Source: Annona cherimola
Taxonomy: Eukaryota; Streptophyta; Magnoliopsida; Magnoliales; Annonaceae
Direction: 5' to 3'
Assembly (NCBI GenBank): GCA_030490835.1
Contig: CM059971.1
Span: forward strand, 37,620,012 to 37,684,011
DNA: 64,000 nucleotides
Shown here: positions 48,940 to 61,268 of the stretch, piece after piece
How the letters are laid out: the number at the start of each line of letters is the position of its first letter
Position numbering within the stretch: the stretch's first letter is position 1
Made by a program: the position numbers and the translations under genes
Notes under the pieces: model-generated
Seen by the model: the letters and a program-made list of their open reading frames with translations, nothing else
Databases searched by the model: none
What the model was told of the DNA's origin: nothing

Positions 48940-50215
48940 CAACGTAAGTTATCAAGAAGAACCTACTGCACATAGGGAGGAAACAATGGGACTAGGAGCC
49001 TATGTTGAACAACTTGAAAAAAAATCTCAGGAAAGAGAATCTCTAGTAATTGATGTACAAGATAAATTTAGAACCATAAATTCTAAAAAGGAAATCTTGT
49101 ACGATATTACCAAATAAAAAGTCAAATAAATAGACTTAGTGGTAAATGTCCCAATTGAACAAATGATAATCTAGGAAAATATGGTATGAAAATCATTCTT
49201 ATTCAAAGAACAAGGATTTCCTACTATAAGAATTACGAAGGTATTGTTCAATGAAATGGATTTAAAAATCCATTAGAAAATGGAATGATTGATTACATTT
49301 GCATAGACCGTCAGAATTAGGAAAGGGTTAATTTGCTTCCTTAGATAGTCAGATATGTGTTTATGTTGATGGGCTGCGAAAAGAGATTAATTACAGCTTT
49401 AATAATCTCTACTCCAGCCTGATCCAGAGTGAAAGAAGAGAGCTATCCGAATTACTAGCTTTGGATCATGAATGATGGCGAAGGAAAAAATTTACCATCA
49501 AGACCCAAATGGTGGGATATAGATTGGCAGCTCTTCTCACAAGAAAGGCATGTTGAAGCTTGCAGTAGAATCATCTACTTCATGATTCATGTATTCCAAG
49601 GTGTTCAAGATGACAATTTATTAAAATTCACAGGATTTGAATCCTTGAAGAATTTATTAATTGTCATACGAAAATCAGCAATTTCAGATTCAGAAGGCAT
49701 CAATATGGCCTACGAGGAAGAACTGGAAGATTATATTAGAAGCATGAAGAACCCAAAGAATTATTTTATATCAGTTCAAAAGGAATGACAGATGATAATG
49801 ATTACTGTCGACCGAGACCCAACGACAGCTATTGACGCCCTTCAAGATATGGATATCGGGAGCGAAGCCTAAAGCAACGGACAAAAGCTGAGAAGCCAGC
49901 TCCAAAGCAGAAAGGCCCAACTAAAAGCAGAACGCGTGTCAAGAAAGTATGGTGCCAACACTACAGGAGTAACCTTATCTCCTCCAAAGCGTCATAAATG
50001 ATAACGTGTAGTCTAGACAGACCAACAACCTAAAGACACCGTCTATAATCTTATGTTATGTTTATTTTCTACTGCTTTACTTTATCCTGTGTGAACCATA
50101 TTGTAATACGTAGCATCAGCTATAGTTGTAAAAGATTCCGTTCTTTATTATAAATAATCTCCAAGCTCAAGGGGAGCATAAGTTGATTTTTGAAAGAGTA
50201 AAATCCTTCTCATAC
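48940..50215 (+). pseudogene. Pararetroviral segment with promoter-like 3' part, inverted arm 2
   Basis: Mirror copy of 43300-44580. The best open piece is 49468-49788 (MNDGEGKNLPSRPKWWD, FQGVQDDNLLKF). The coding similarity ends near 49980 at a PPKRHK-type end followed by a stop. Non-coding sequence with a TATA-like box at 50146-50157 follows, then GC-richer AGCTCAAGGGGAGC. Stops at several positions break the frame. Confidence 0.7.
50146..50157 (+). promoter_or_regulatory. TATA-like box of the pararetroviral promoter region
   Basis: TATTATAAATAA lies about 165 bp after the coding end; the mirrored copy at 43394-43405 keeps TATTATAAATA. Conservation between diverged copies supports function in the ancestral virus. 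Present activity is unknown. Confidence 0.5.
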
Positions 50216-50346
50216 AGTGGTTTTACCATTTTTGCGAAGTTTTTTATAAACTGTCTGGCATAATTAAGGATTCGTAAAAACCTTTGAAGCTGTTTTTGAT
50301 CCTCAATTTTATTTCGGAAAATAGTAGCTTTTTGAGCTATATGTGG

Positions 50347-51222
50347 CTAAAGCTTTTCTCTATTTCCTTCAATTTTCAATCCTAGGAAATTGATTTTACT
50401 TTGCTTCCATACTATCTTCCTTTCTGATAGTATCATGTCTTCTTTAAAAAAAAATTTTGCAACTTTTGTTAAATGTTCTAGATGTTCCTTTTCTGTCTTA
50501 CTGAAGACTAGGACATCATCTATATAAACGGCAACAAATTCTTTTAATTCTTTGAATGCGTAGTCCATTCTTCTTTGGAAAATACCTGGTGCATTTTTTA
50601 ATCCAAACGACACGACTAACCATTCATAAAGTCCTTGAGCACAAGAGAATGGTTTTAATTCTATGCTATTAGGATGCATCCGTATCTGCCAATATCCTGA
50701 TTTGTGGTCAAACTTTGAGTATATCTTTGGATTTCTTTTTCTAATCCAATTTCTCAATACCTCAGAATTAGGAAGATCATAGCCATCATCTTTGGTGGCT
50801 TTGTTCAACTCTCTATAGTCTATAACTATCCTTCCCTTGCCTCTAACTTGCTCGGCATGGTTAATAACCATAAAGGCTGCACTCCAGTGTTGACTTGTGG
50901 TGGGTCTTATTAAGCCAAGTCTTTCTAACTTTGGAATTTGTTTTCCAAATTCCTCAATCATTGCTGGAGTATATTTAATTGATTTACTCTTTATGATTGT
51001 TTTTGGATTTTTAAATTCTATGATAGCCTCAACTTTACATTTTTCAATAAGTTTCTGAGGATTATCACCGAAATTTTTTTGGGTATTTCTTTAATTTTAT
51101 TTAAAAAATACTCATCAGACTGGGATATCTGAATAATTTTTAATCTTTCCCTTTGCTCTTTTTCTCTAATCAGATTAAAAAGTATATCTGATGTAGTAAG
51201 AGTATCGTCCTCTTCTTCTAAA
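50347..51222 (-). pseudogene. Pararetroviral reverse transcriptase fragment
   Basis: The 204-codon frame 50961-50347 carries [41 protein letters not shown], the catalytic AVYIDDVLVFSK and FLGLKIEG, covering RT fingers and palm. The frame upstream (51222-50962) continues with one or two stops. It is cut off at 50347 before RNase H, next to the promoter-like segment in opposite orientation, so the junction is a rearrangement. Confidence 0.8.
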
Positions 51223-51660
51223 TTTCATTAAAGTTACGGAAAAATGCCAAGACCAGTATTAAAGAAATTAAAAGCCGAAGACGAGGTTTAAGGCAATAGA
51301 AGAATATTGTACACAGGGAGGAAACAACTTAGGTTATCAAGAAGAACCGATTGCCGACATATTTACGATGTTATTGTAGAAATCAGGAAGATTCTATAAC
51401 AAATATCTGAAAGAATAGCTGAGGAAGAACAAAAAGAAATAGACGAGGTACTTGAACAAGAAAAATAGTATCAAGAAGAAATTAGGAAAGCTCAACGAAG
51501 AGTTGAAAAACATCAACAGAAACTTCGAGATTTTGTAGCCAGACATACTCCTAGTAGTTCTTATATTCCTAATTGTCAATTGGGAATGTGTACTTCTTCT
51601 GATTTTTGAAATAATTATATGAAGAACATTTCTACAATAAATTATGGAGAATATTTCTAC
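51223..51660 (+). pseudogene. Pararetroviral Lys/Glu-rich segment
   Basis: Matches 48890-48960 at its start (TTTCATTAA..GTTA..GAAAAATG) and, inverted, 43110-42840. It encodes charged, probably coiled-coil sequence with stops. AT-rich repeats of TTTCTACAATAAATT follow. Confidence 0.55.
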
Positions 51661-52559
51661 AATAAATTTTAAAATAATTATAAAGAAAATTTTTACAATA
51701 AATTTTAAAATGGTGGTAGTGATGATGGTCGTATTATTATTCCCATATGTATACCCGAAACTATCTCAATAATTCATGTTCAGGTCAGAGCAGGTCCAGA
51801 CAGGATTAAAAATAAAGTTATTTTTGTTTCGTTTGTTTTTTATGTAACAGACCTTACGATGTGAATGCTTCAACTATTACATGTCATTTTGATCGGAAAA
51901 TGTTCTTTCAAAGCAAATTAAAAAATATATCCATTTTAGTAATTTTTAAGAAATGATGGATATAAACAACATTTGTGCCCTCCAAGAAAAAAATATAGGT
52001 CTATTTTAATTATTTTCATAAAGAAATATGAAAGAAATAGCATTTAGTCTTATATTTTAAAGTCTTCCGTATTTACATTGCAAATATGTATATAAAATTT
52101 GAAAATTGATATATATATATATCCCATAAAACTTCCTATTCTTATTTTTTTGGAATCTCAAATAAGTACATATTGGTGAATATTATTATTCATGAAGATT
52201 TTATGGAATAAATTATTTATTTTAATATGGTACTAAAAATCATTTTAATCAAATTCTCTAATAAGTTATACTTGGTTAAAAACACATATAATTATGTATA
52301 AATTATAAAAAAATACATACATTCATTTATAAATGATTAGAATGTGATAATAATAATTTGAGGAATCATTTTCCACATAGGAATAATATTTTACACAATT
52401 TAGATGTCAAATATATGAAATTGAAACTGATATATAAATAAAATTATTTTATTACATTGATTTTATATGTTTTTAAAATGGCCATGCATATTTTTTATTT
52501 AGATGAAACTTGATTTCTTACTTAACTAAAGAATTTTAGACAGATTGGGTAAAAAATCT
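51661..52559. other. AT-rich stretch, no gene recognised
   Basis: Low GC with short (TA)n tracts near 52110. No exon or element terminus recognised. Confidence 0.5.
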
Positions 52560-52742
52560 GTCTTTAATTGTGTAAAGAGGGCGGGTTTTTTAAGGACCAG
52601 TTCGTGTTGACCGGACCTGACACTAATCAATTTCGGACCGAGTTGAACCTGGTACTAATGGAAAAGAAGGTACTTTTGCAAAAAAAAAAAAAAACCCGAA
52701 ATCAGGTTTTTGAAGGAAAACCCGCTCGGCTTGCACCCCTAG
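52560..52742. mobile_element. Remnant of a hAT terminus
   Basis: It ends GGCTTGCACCCCTA, matching the right terminus of the hAT at 2651-4671 (CAACTTGCACCCCTA), with CGGACCGAG- and GGTTTTTGAAGG-type words before it. The left terminus and target duplication were not found. A run of 14 A lies at about 52681. Confidence 0.45.
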
Positions 52743-52975
52743 CACTAAATACTAAAATCTTCAATGATACTAGCGCCACTAGAGTATAACCCAAAGTTAG
52801 ATATATCCTAAACTTTTAACCAATAGGTTTCGAGAGTTCGGATTTACTCAAGTTGCATCATCTAACATGGTTACTAACAATTAAAAGCACCATAAGTTTC
52901 ATAAATCATAATGCAAAATGAATTCAAATGTAACCATTATAGTTAAAGAATTAAACATTTCAAAATGCAAATTAA

Positions 52976-53266
52976 GAGTGTTTGGCAATAAGTAAAACTT
53001 TTCAATTTAAAATTTTTCACCCCTTACAACTACTATATTTTTTAATTATTTCTTCACATCTTCGTATACAAACTACCTTACATTTCAATCATTTCTACAC
53101 AATTACCTATACAACTAACCTATCTATTTTAACTTTATTCTCTTTATTTCTTATCATTATTCCTATCATATCACATCTTTTTTTTTTTTTTTTTTTTTAT
53201 ATCAATTTAACAACTTTTATACCAAAAATTTTTCATTCAAAAGTTTTATTACTTCCCAAACATATC
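52976..53266. mobile_element. Tourist-like MITE copy
   Basis: It starts GAGTGTTTGGCAATAAGTAA and ends TTACTTCCCAAACATATC. The interior shares AAAATTTTTCAC, CATTTCTACACAA and CAAAAGTTTTAT with the other copies. Contains a run of about 19 T. Confidence 0.7.
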
Positions 53267-53954
53267 ATAAAGATGAAATCCTAAGCAATTAACCATTAAA
53301 TAAATTATGATAATTCCATCATCCACCCCAAAATAACTATTTACATGTTTCAAGCACTTGATCAAAAAATTTACAAATCATCTCCTGATAGATGATATCA
53401 TTAGATTTATACTTGTCAACATCCTCTTCTTAGTATTCCTTTTTTGTTTCTTCCTCTACAAGCACTAAAGAAGACAAGGAAGCAACTATAAAAGTATATG
53501 GAACTGAAGATGATATTCATTTGATGGTTCAGAGCATTAGTGTTGGGTGGTGTATCAGTCCCCTCCAAAGAGGACAGGATACGGTCATAGTGTATTAGTA
53601 TCAAATTGTGTGAGGTGGATTTCTTTTAAACCCCAAAAAATATGAAAAAATGTGAAAATTTTTGAAAATTGAGAAACACAAGAACATATAATTAGTTAAC
53701 ATTTTTGCTTATGAGTAGGATGGACTATTGGTCTATTTTCTCCTAGCAGTTGTCTGCGACAACAATAAGTAGTATGCTTTTTATATGCACTATTGCAATT
53801 AGACAGTAGAACATCATGCTGAAAATAAATAACATACATGAATACAATGAAGAATAGTAAAGAAACCAACACTAAAATAGCTCAAGTAGCTCAATGAAAT
53901 ATGCATGATGAAAAAAATAGCTCGAGGTAAAATAACTTAAGAATGTTACCTAAT
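53267..53954. other. Left flank of the Tekay insertion, no gene recognised
   Basis: Non-coding. The five bases AGTTA at 53955-53959 are the presumed left copy of the target duplication; the right copy is beyond the window. Confidence 0.5.
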
Positions 53955-53959
53955 AGTTA

Positions 53960-56399
53960 TGTAACACCCCACCCTTGAGGTGTTGGGAATGGGGTCTACT
54001 ATGTCAAAGCTAAAATAAGATCTCCCAAGATGGAAATAGATACCAAGGTGCAAAATCATAAACATTTTAACTATTACATCTCAAGTTTGCTCCTTAAGGA
54101 GTTAATATACAATTTTCAATGTCTAAAATCAAAATAACCATGCATTATAAGGAAATTTCAATAAAATTCTAAACTTCTTTGTCTTTTCCTCTACTAGGTT
54201 CGCCTTTTCCCCATGTTGATAAAGGCTCTAGTATAGCATTGTATCCCTGTTTTTCCACTGAAAACAAAACTATGTGAGCTGAAAGCTCAGTAAGTAACAT
54301 GTATTTTTTTAAAAAATTCATTTTCAATCATATATATTTTTTTTTTACAAATACAATATCTATACTGTCTTTTATGCACAATAAACTGTAATAAAAAAAA
54401 CATCTTGATAAATGTGCACAGATATGTCAATTTTAAATCATGCATTCGTACTGGGGGTATTGCCATCTACTTGTGCTCGCGTGCAGCCGTGCTACACATT
54501 CGTGAGCTAAATCATCTCCTTTGGTAGTCCTGAGGTCGCTACCCAGGTACTACCATACTACTTTACTCCTTAGCAAACCCAAATATGCAATTATGCATCA
54601 TACTCATGAATTTTAATTGATGCACCACTTAAATTCACTACTAAACATGAGTTTGAAATAATAATGCTCATTTTTGAATAAACAAATTTGAAAGAAATAA
54701 ATAATCACGTTTCATAGCAAATCATAATATTCACATAATATTTTCAAAGACATGCTTTGGTAAAAGTTTACTTACCTCTGAGTAGACTTTAAAACTCCTC
54801 TTTTTCCAATTTTTTTTTGTAGTAGCCTCAAGTCTCTTTTCCTAATTTTCATCACAATATGTTTATTATTTCACTTTGATTTTCACAAATATTATTTAAA
54901 ATTCCATTTATAACTTTCTCAAATTTTCTCATAATTTTAATCGGTCAAAATCCTATTTTCTTCTATTTATTCTTATATTAATTCACTTTAAACAACTTTA
55001 TTTTTTATATGTAAAATAAATTTGGACTTATACTTCTTTAGATATTTTCCTTTAATTTTTCTCATATTTTTATAATTTTAAACTCATTTAAGCTTCTAAA
55101 TATTGAATTTAATTTTCTTGGTATTTTTCATAATTTTCTGTAATTTTTTTCAGTTTTTTTTTGTTTTTTCTCGCCGCCGGCCGGCCGGTCGCCGGCGCCG
55201 GCGAATGGCCGCCGGTGGGCTGCTGCTGGCGGGCCGGAACAGTGGGCCAGGCTAATGGGCTGGATCCTTTGTTGGAAGTTGGGCCAGACTGGATAGTGGG
55301 CTGGTTCTGTTTAAGTGGGCTATGCTCTTGGGCTTTCGTTTCTGTGGGCTTAAGCTTGGTTTATGGGCTTCTGACTCACTGGGCCTGTTAAGATGGGCTT
55401 AGCCCACTAGTCCAGAAGCTTATTCATTTATTTGTTTATTTTCAACGGTCCATATTTTCCAAATAAAATGGCTTATATCTCTCAATATACATATCTGTTT
55501 GTACTGAAATTTTAAGGGTAAGCTTATAAAATTATGTTTTATAATCTGGACGGTCCATTTTTCAAAATAACATCTCTATCATCAGTTTTAATATAAAGGG
55601 TTTAATAAAAGGTTAATATTAAATATCACTTCAAATAGCCATATAAACTAAATTTTTACAAAATTAATTCATCACATATACTGTAAAATATCTCAAATAA
55701 TGTTTGTAATGGTTCAGATTATTCGTTTTGCATCTATATTTTTCTGTAATTATTTTTTTGTGTTTTTCTCTTAAAATACATATTTACCACTCTATATTAT
55801 GTCTAAAATTGCGATATCTAAAAATCTATAAGTCTGATCAATCTAAAATTTTGCAGGCAAGCTAATCATATAATTATCTTATTATTGTACGGTCACAATT
55901 ATCTAATTATGCTCAGAAGTGTGTTTATTTCATCATATATCATTTCATACCCTTTATTTGGTACGTCTCATTTAAATAAGTAAAATTTCAACATTAAACA
56001 TTTCAATAATACTTCTGTGACTAAATACTCATGCTAGAATTGTCGTGAATGGTTTAGATCTATGAAATAACTTGCGTATAACATAGAATGAATGAGATTA
56101 ACAGAGAAATGGTTCGACGCAACTTACCTTCAAAATTTTTTTTTTCTTCCTTCGTCTCTCTGTCTCTGCGATCTCTCTGTCTCTGCGATTTTTCTTCTTC
56201 GCGAAAACTCATTCTCGTCTGCGCCTTTTATACTAATCCATGGCTGGGGTTAATTGAACGCGCATGACCCATTAATCCCACCGTTTCCATAACGGTGCCT
56301 AATAAAACAGTTTCCATAACGGCGCCTAATAAAACAAAATAAATAAATAAATAAAATAAACGGCGCTGAATACTGCGCCGAATGACGATGGCTATTACA
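53960..56399 (-). repeat. 3' LTR of the Tekay element (2440 bp)
   Basis: On the minus strand it begins TGTAATAGCC after the polypurine tract and ends GGGGTGTTACA. It contains a GC-rich palindromic stretch (CGGCCGGCCGG, about 55174-55205), a TGGGCY cluster (55216-55406) and CTCTCTGTCTCTGCGAT repeats (about 56155-56190). Confidence 0.92.
55216..55406. promoter_or_regulatory. Cluster of TGGGCY (site II) motifs in the 3' LTR
   Basis: Eleven direct TGGGCT/TGGGCC hexamers plus one inverted AGCCCA in about 190 bp. Site II elements are bound by TCP factors in promoters of genes active in dividing plant cells. Binding here is inference. Confidence 0.6.
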
Positions 56400-56412
56400 T
56401 TCTCCCCCCCTT
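56400..56412 (-). other. Polypurine tract of the Tekay element
   Basis: On the minus strand AAGGGGGGGAGAA lies immediately before the LTR start TGTAAT, 22 bases after the gag-pol stop. Confidence 0.9.
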
Positions 56413-56434
56413 ATAAAAGTTTCGTCCTCGAAAC

Positions 56435-59400
56435 TTAATCAAACAAAAATGGATACTTTTGTTTGATATCTTCTTCAAGCTCCCACGTAGCTTCCGATTC
56501 TCCATGATTGCTCCATTGCACTTTGACATACTTTATCAATCTTTTCCGCAACTGTTGCTCTTTAGAATCTATTATCTTGATTGGATTTTCTTCATATATT
56601 AACTTATCTGAGATTGGCAATCGATCTGCTGTGAGCACATGGGAAGGATCTGACACATATTTTCTCAACATAGAAATGTGAAACATATTATGCACTGCAG
56701 CCAATGAGGGTGGTAGTGCTATTCGATATGCCACTGCTCCGACTTTCTCTAAAACTTCATATGGTCCAATATAATGAGGACTGAGCTTTCCCTTTTTGCC
56801 AAATCTCATAACTCCTTTCATAGGTGATATTTTTACAAACACCTTATCACCTATGGAAAATTCTAATTCTCTCCGCCTGAGATCTGCATAACTTTTTTGT
56901 CTACTTTGGGCAGTAAGCAATCTTTCTCTGATTAACTTCACTTTATCTGCAGTTTCTTGCACAATATCTGGCCCGATCAATCTTCTTTCTCCAACCTCAT
57001 CCCAATTTAAGGGTGTTCTGCAAGGTTTCCCATATAAAGCTTCATAAGGAGACATTTTAATGCTAGCATGATAACTGTTATTATACGCAAATTCCACTAA
57101 AGCCATATATTTATCCCAACCATTTCCGAAATCTATTATACACATTCTCAACATATCCTCGACTACTTGATTTAGTCTTTCAGTCTGCCCATCTGTTTGT
57201 GGATGAAATGCTGTACTAAATTTCAATTTTGTCCCCATTGTCTGATTTAAACTGCGCCAAAACTTTGAAGTAAATATAGTATCTCGGTCGGAAATAATTG
57301 CCTTGGGAATTCCATGCAACCGAACTATTTCTTTACAATACAAGTTGGCTAACTTTTCTGCAGAATAACTGGTTTTGATTGGCAAGAAATGTGCGACCTT
57401 TGTTAATCTATCCACAATTACCCAAATAGAATTATTTCCTGTAGCAGTCCTTGGTAACCCCTCAATAAAATCCATAGTGATTTCATCCCACTTCCATTCT
57501 GGTATTTCCATTTGTTGTAATAATCCTGCTGGCTTTTGATGTTCGGCTTTAACTTGTTGGCATGTTAGGCATTGTGCTACAAATTCTGCTATCATTTTCT
57601 TCATACCCATCCACCAAAAATTTCTTTTAAGATCTTCATACATCTTTGTACTCCCTGGGTGTATGGTGTATAGTGAGTAATGAGCTTCTTCTAAAATTTG
57701 TCTTTTTAGTTCTACCGCCTCAGGTACACACAACCTTCCTTTATATCTGACGGTGCCCTCATCCTCAACTGTGAATCCTTCCATAGTCCCTTCTGCCACT
57801 TTCTCCTTTATCCTTATAATTTGTTCATCTGTTCTTTGTCTTTCTTTGATCTGTTCAAATAGAGAAGGCTTCACTTGTAATTGATATAACTGATACACTA
57901 ACTCTTTGGGGCAAACTTCTAATGACAACTTTCGCATGTCATTAATTAACTCCTCCTGATCTGTAATTAAAGTAGCTAAATTGCTATTTGACTTTCTGCT
58001 TAAAGCATCAGCTACTATATTTGCTTTCCCTGGGTGATATTGGATATTCAAATCATAATCTTTCAATAATTCTAACCATCTTCTTTGCCTCATATTCAAC
58101 TCTTTTTGAGTGAAAATATATTTCAAGCTCTTGTGATCTGTATAAATATCACATTGTTCCCCATAAAGATAATGCCTCCAAATTTTCAAAGCAAATACTA
58201 CTGCAGCTAGTTCCAAATCATGAGTGGGATAATTCTGTTCATAAGGTTTCAACTGTCGTGAAGCATATGCAATCACCTTCCCATTCTGCATTAATACACA
58301 ACCAAGACCCTTTTTAGAAGCATCGCTATAAATAACAAATCCTCCACCGCTAGTAGGGGTAGTTAAAACTGGTGCCTTCACTAATCTCTGCTTGAGTTCT
58401 TGAAAACTATTTTCACAATCATCAGTCCATTGAAATTTTACCCCCTTTCTTATTAGCTTTGTGAGAGGAGTACATATCCGAGAGAAATCTTCTACGAATC
58501 TGCGATAATACCCCGCAAGACCAAGAAAGCTACGTATCTCTGTGACATTTGTCGGCCTTGGCCAATTCACCACTGCCTCGACCTTAGCAGGATCAACCAT
58601 AATACCTTCTGCTGTAACAATATGCCCCAAAAATGGAACACTATGCATCCAAAACTCGCATTTCTTCAATTTTGCATATAATTTGTTCTCCCTCAAAGTT
58701 TGCAATACCATTCTAAGGTGTTCAACATGATCATCCTTTGTTTTTGAATAAATGAGAATGTCATCTATGAATATGACCACAAATTTATCCAAATAGGGTC
58801 TGAACACTCTTTGCATTAAATCCATAAAGGCAGCTGGTGCATTTGTTAACCCGAATGGCATTACCAAAAATTCATAATGTCCATACCGAGTTCGAAAAGC
58901 AGTTTTCTGTATATCTTCTTCTTTAATCCTCAATTGATGATATCCCGACTGTAAATCAATTTTAGAGAATATAGTTGCCCCTTGTAGTTGATCAAATAAA
59001 TCATCTATTCGAGGTAAAGGGTATTTATTTTTGATAGTCACCTTATTCAGTTCTCTATAATCAATGCACAATCTCAAACTACCATCTTTCTTTTTCACAA
59101 ACAGAACCGGCGCTCCCCAAGGTGACACACTTGGTCGTATAAAACCCTTATCTAATAATTCTTCCAGCTGTGTTTTTAATTCTGCCATTTCTGTCGGGGC
59201 CATTCTATAAGGTTGTTTAGAAATTGGAAGTACCCCAGGTACTATATCTATTGTAAATTCTATTTCTCTCTGAGGGGGCAATTCTGACAACTCAATAGGA
59301 AAAATATCAGGAAATTCTTTTACTATTGTTATCTCTTCAAGAGGTAAAGTTTCTCTGTTTATATCAATTACCGAAGCCAAAAATGCCTGACATCCTTTGT

Positions 59401-61126
59401 TTATCGACTTAACAGCTTTCATGGCAGAAATGATTTTCACCTGCTGAGATTTATCTGCAACCACCTCTATCGACTTGGACATTTTAAAAATAATTTTTCG
59501 ATCACCACCATCTATTATCGCTCTCCACTTAGATAACCAGTCCATTCCCAATATCACATCAAAATCATGCATAGGCAACAATATCAAGTCTGCTTCTAAA
59601 TTCATTTCTCCTATTTTGATTGGGCAGGCTTTGCAAATTCTATCTGTACTTGCTAATCGATGTACCGGGGATTCAACATTCACAATCATATCCATGCTTT
59701 CATGCGCAATTGCATATTTTGTAGTAAAAGCACAAGAAATAAAGGAATGCGTAGCACCAGAATCAAATAATACTTTGGCAGGACAAGAGTGGATAAGCAA
59801 TGTACCAATGAGAACATCGTCATGTGCAGTTTGAGCTTCTGCATTGGTCATAGCGTGCACCCTAGCATTTGTCCTCTGCCTCTGTTGTTCTGGGCCACGA
59901 ACTGGTGGTGCTGGTGACCTCATTTGTACTGCTTGACGCTCCCCAGTTTGTTTGTTGTCGACTTTTTGAGTGCAGTCTCTTGCCAGATGTCCAGGCTGTC
60001 TACATTTATAACAAGTGATCTCACCTGTGCATTCCTGAATTGAATGACCAGTTTTCCCACACTTCCAGCATTTTCCCGTTGCTTTCCAACATTCTCCTCG
60101 ATGATTTTTACCGCAAGTAGGACATGGGGTAATTGACTGCCTTACTCCTACCTTTCTTTCATCATACTGTATCTTGCCCATCTTATATGATTTTGCCCCG
60201 CTATCTGATGCAGAGTCTCCACGCCTTTTTCTTTGGCGGAAAGCTTGAATTGCATTATCTTCCATTTCCACCATTCTTGCCCGATCCACAATATCAGAAT
60301 ATTGTTGGAAATGGTGACTGGCTAGCTGTTGTCGTATAAAAGGGCGTAACCCCATTCTGAATTTGCGGATTTTAAGTGCAGGATTTGTCAACACCCATGG
60401 AGCAAATCTGGATAAGGCAATAAATTTTGCTGCATACTCTGCCACAGATGATTTTCCTTGATATAGTTGCTCAAACTCTAGCAACTTTTGTTGTCTAACT
60501 GACTCGGGATAGTATGCCTCATTAAAGTGTAAGAGAAAGTTCTCCCAGTTCATTTGTTGCCAAGTAGGGATACTTAACTTCACCGCATTCCACCACTTAG
60601 CTGCATTGCCTTTCAACATATGGGTGGCAAACTGGACCTTTTGCTGCTCGCTGCATTGGAGCAAATTGAAAATCTTCTCTAATTCTTCTATCCATTCTTC
60701 AGCATTGTTAGGGTCCGGATCTCCTCGATAGAGTGGAGGTCGCATGTTCAGAAAATCATTCATGACTCTCCTATGAGCATCAGCTTCCGTAACATTCCTT
60801 GGTACATTCCTTCCAACTGGAGAGTTTTCTGAAAATTGTTGGGCTGTCATCCGTTCCATAGTTTGCAATGCTCTCAACACTGCGTCCATAACTTGAGCAT
60901 TGACGTCCACAATGCTTTGTGATTGTCCTGCATTTGATGCTCCAGCAACATCATTTCTAGGATTGTTCTCTCCTGAAGCTTCATTATATGGGTCATTTGT
61001 GTGAGCTGAAGAAGAATCCTCACTGACCAATACACTTCCCACCAACCTACGAGTCCTTTTTCTTACTAATCGCGACAGTGGTTCCTCCATCACCACTTGT
61101 TTTCCTTTATCCTTCTTAGGAGGCAT
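56435..61126 (-). CDS. Tekay/Del gag-pol polyprotein, 1563 codons, intact
   Basis: One open frame. The gag domain is about 115-300. Two CCHC fingers lie at 353-366 ([14 protein letters not shown]) and 372-385 ([14 protein letters not shown]). Protease DSGATHS is at 455-461. RT includes [13 protein letters not shown] with catalytic FIDD at 786-789. RNase H has YSDAS (933-937) and YTDHKS (995-1000). Integrase has an HHCC finger (H1149, H1156, C1186, C1189) and D1219, D1280, E1316, a 35-residue DDE spacing. The C-terminus (about 1510-1563, [18 protein letters not shown]) is chromodomain-like, as in chromoviruses that target heterochromatin. All catalytic residues seen are present, so the element may be active. 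It copies itself through an RNA intermediate made from the 5' LTR. Confidence 0.95.
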   Translation of the reverse strand: MPPKKDKGKQVVMEEPLSRLVRKRTRRLVGSVLVSEDSSSAHTNDPYNEASGENNPRNDVAGASNAGQSQSIVDVNAQVMDAVLRALQTMERMTAQQFSENSPVGRNVPRNVTEADAHRRVMNDFLNMRPPLYRGDPDPNNAEEWIEELEKIFNLLQCSEQQKVQFATHMLKGNAAKWWNAVKLSIPTWQQMNWENFLLHFNEAYYPESVRQQKLLEFEQLYQGKSSVAEYAAKFIALSRFAPWVLTNPALKIRKFRMGLRPFIRQQLASHHFQQYSDIVDRARMVEMEDNAIQAFRQRKRRGDSASDSGAKSYKMGKIQYDERKVGVRQSITPCPTCGKNHRGECWKATGKCWKCGKTGHSIQECTGEITCYKCRQPGHLARDCTQKVDNKQTGERQAVQMRSPAPPVRGPEQQRQRTNARVHAMTNAEAQTAHDDVLIGTLLIHSCPAKVLFDSGATHSFISCAFTTKYAIAHESMDMIVNVESPVHRLASTDRICKACPIKIGEMNLEADLILLPMHDFDVILGMDWLSKWRAIIDGGDRKIIFKMSKSIEVVADKSQQVKIISAMKAVKSINKGCQAFLASVIDINRETLPLEEITIVKEFPDIFPIELSELPPQREIEFTIDIVPGVLPISKQPYRMAPTEMAELKTQLEELLDKGFIRPSVSPWGAPVLFVKKKDGSLRLCIDYRELNKVTIKNKYPLPRIDDLFDQLQGATIFSKIDLQSGYHQLRIKEEDIQKTAFRTRYGHYEFLVMPFGLTNAPAAFMDLMQRVFRPYLDKFVVIFIDDILIYSKTKDDHVEHLRMVLQTLRENKLYAKLKKCEFWMHSVPFLGHIVTAEGIMVDPAKVEAVVNWPRPTNVTEIRSFLGLAGYYRRFVEDFSRICTPLTKLIRKGVKFQWTDDCENSFQELKQRLVKAPVLTTPTSGGGFVIYSDASKKGLGCVLMQNGKVIAYASRQLKPYEQNYPTHDLELAAVVFALKIWRHYLYGEQCDIYTDHKSLKYIFTQKELNMRQRRWLELLKDYDLNIQYHPGKANIVADALSRKSNSNLATLITDQEELINDMRKLSLEVCPKELVYQLYQLQVKPSLFEQIKERQRTDEQIIRIKEKVAEGTMEGFTVEDEGTVRYKGRLCVPEAVELKRQILEEAHYSLYTIHPGSTKMYEDLKRNFWWMGMKKMIAEFVAQCLTCQQVKAEHQKPAGLLQQMEIPEWKWDEITMDFIEGLPRTATGNNSIWVIVDRLTKVAHFLPIKTSYSAEKLANLYCKEIVRLHGIPKAIISDRDTIFTSKFWRSLNQTMGTKLKFSTAFHPQTDGQTERLNQVVEDMLRMCIIDFGNGWDKYMALVEFAYNNSYHASIKMSPYEALYGKPCRTPLNWDEVGERRLIGPDIVQETADKVKLIRERLLTAQSRQKSYADLRRRELEFSIGDKVFVKISPMKGVMRFGKKGKLSPHYIGPYEVLEKVGAVAYRIALPPSLAAVHNMFHISMLRKYVSDPSHVLTADRLPISDKLIYEENPIKIIDSKEQQLRKRLIKYVKVQWSNHGESEATWELEEDIKQKYPFLFD

Positions 61127-61268
61127 CTTTTTCCTACATCATATCATTAATCTTAAATATATTTGCATAACTTCTAAAATTTTCATTTTTTCATATCATA
61201 AATTAAAAGAGAAGACTATCTAAAGCATTAAATTTATCATATTATTCATAGAAAATAAAAACTTTAAG

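Larger units (their letters stand above)
41240..51660. mobile_element. Endogenous pararetrovirus locus (caulimovirid-like), rearranged and defective
   Basis: Fragments in both orientations carry an aspartic protease site, a reverse transcriptase with an YIDD motif, a primer-binding-like site for initiator tRNA-Met and a duplicated promoter-like region with a TATA box. There are no LTRs and no integrase, as expected for Caulimoviridae rather than Ty3. Segments are duplicated, inverted and out of order, and nearly every frame has stops or shifts. A hAT element splits it at 46531-48825. It cannot encode a complete virus as it stands. The genus is not resolved by inspection. Confidence 0.75.

Noticed and set aside
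55161..55391. 76-codon frame, repeated at 62973-63203
   Set aside because: Lies within the LTR on the strand opposite to transcription; its Gly/Trp-rich translation comes from the repeated TGGGCY motifs.
58542..60339. Plus-strand frames opposite gag-pol
   Set aside because: Shadows of the intact minus-strand polyprotein.
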